64,000 nucleotides of DNA from Kuschelorhynchus macadamiae (lineage: Eukaryota > Arthropoda > Insecta > Coleoptera > Curculionidae). The DNA lies in NCBI GenBank assembly GCA_030620095.1, contig JAUTXW010000598.1, forward strand, positions 248,001-312,000, in the 5' to 3' direction. How positions within the stretch are numbered: position 1 is the first letter of the stretch; each line of letters opens with the position of its first letter. The notes under the pieces are model-generated. The model was given only the letters and a program-made list of their open reading frames with translations, was not told the DNA's origin and searched no databases. The translations under genes were made by a program, and so were the position numbers. Below, in pieces: positions 63,862 to 64,000 of this stretch.

Positions 63862-64000
63862 AATGGAATATTTAGATTTATATTAAGTACTTTTCAATAT
63901 TTAGACAAATAATTTTATTAGTATATTATTATTCAATGTGTGTTCAATTGTTACAAAATTCAGATTTCTGAACTTGAAATAGGTATGTATTTAATATTCA
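63862..64000. other. 3' flank of the Crypton gene
   Basis: AT-rich flank up to the window edge; no clear polyadenylation signal or terminal feature can be assigned. Confidence 0.3.

Noticed and set aside
1..64000. tRNA, rRNA, CRISPR, bacterial operons or integrons
   Set aside because: No cloverleaf, rRNA core or direct-repeat array was found. Gene structure and transposon content are those of an insect nuclear genome.

Overview
The window looks like AT-rich, transposon-saturated insect nuclear DNA, plausibly from a beetle. That inference rests on eukaryotic gene structure with introns, no bacterial operons or ribosome binding sites, dense mariner-like elements with DUF4817-type helix-turn-helix domains, CR1/Jockey-group LINEs, a Penelope-like element, hAT, pogo and Crypton relics, and many (TA)n microsatellites. 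No tRNA, rRNA or CRISPR was seen. Only two pieces look like host genes: a 410-aa membrane-anchored, low-complexity protein at 169-1401, and a probable first coding exon at 34198-34346 that follows a CpG-richer 5' region and would lead into a long, repeat-filled intron.

Layout. 0-1.8 kb: host gene. 1.75-7.1 kb: two mariner-like elements (here MLE-1, MLE-2) and fold-back repeats. 7.4-20 kb: a nest in which one LINE (family B) is split into three parts by a GTF2IRD2/ZBED-like hAT, two tail-to-tail copies of another LINE (family A) and a ZMYM1-like hAT. 21.7-25 kb: MLE-3 with a pogo/Tigger transposase inside it. 26-30.6 kb: long inverted repeats (MLE-4) enclosing MLE-5. 31.1-33.5 kb: MLE-6, the best-preserved mariner-like transposase, with a 53-bp intron and two nonsense codons. 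34-37.9 kb: host exon, a Crypton relic and a small MITE. 38-40.7 kb: MLE-7, sister of MLE-5, inserted in a (TA)n tract. 44.1-46.2 kb: MLE-8, broken only by a 1-nt frameshift. 46.5-54.1 kb: LINE family C interrupted by a Penelope-like element with a 12-bp target duplication; inside that element's terminal repeat sits a 3.7-kb DNA transposon with an intact 813-codon ORF. 55.4-64 kb: a fold-back derivative (MLE-9), solo terminal repeats, a DD34D mariner, a Tc1-like scrap, a fold-back MITE and two Crypton-type tyrosine recombinase genes.

Most noteworthy: (1) several mariner-like elements carry the start of the transposase, its DNA-binding helix-turn-helix region, inside their very long terminal inverted repeats, so a second, opposite-facing copy of the domain lies at the other end; (2) a perfect palindrome that pairs two ETS-like CCGGAAG cores is kept in the terminal repeats of that group; (3) the intact 813-aa transposon protein with DUF7869-like motifs and repeated subterminal sites; (4) hammerhead-like motifs in Penelope-type repeats. 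All identifications come from reading translations and motifs; no database search was run.
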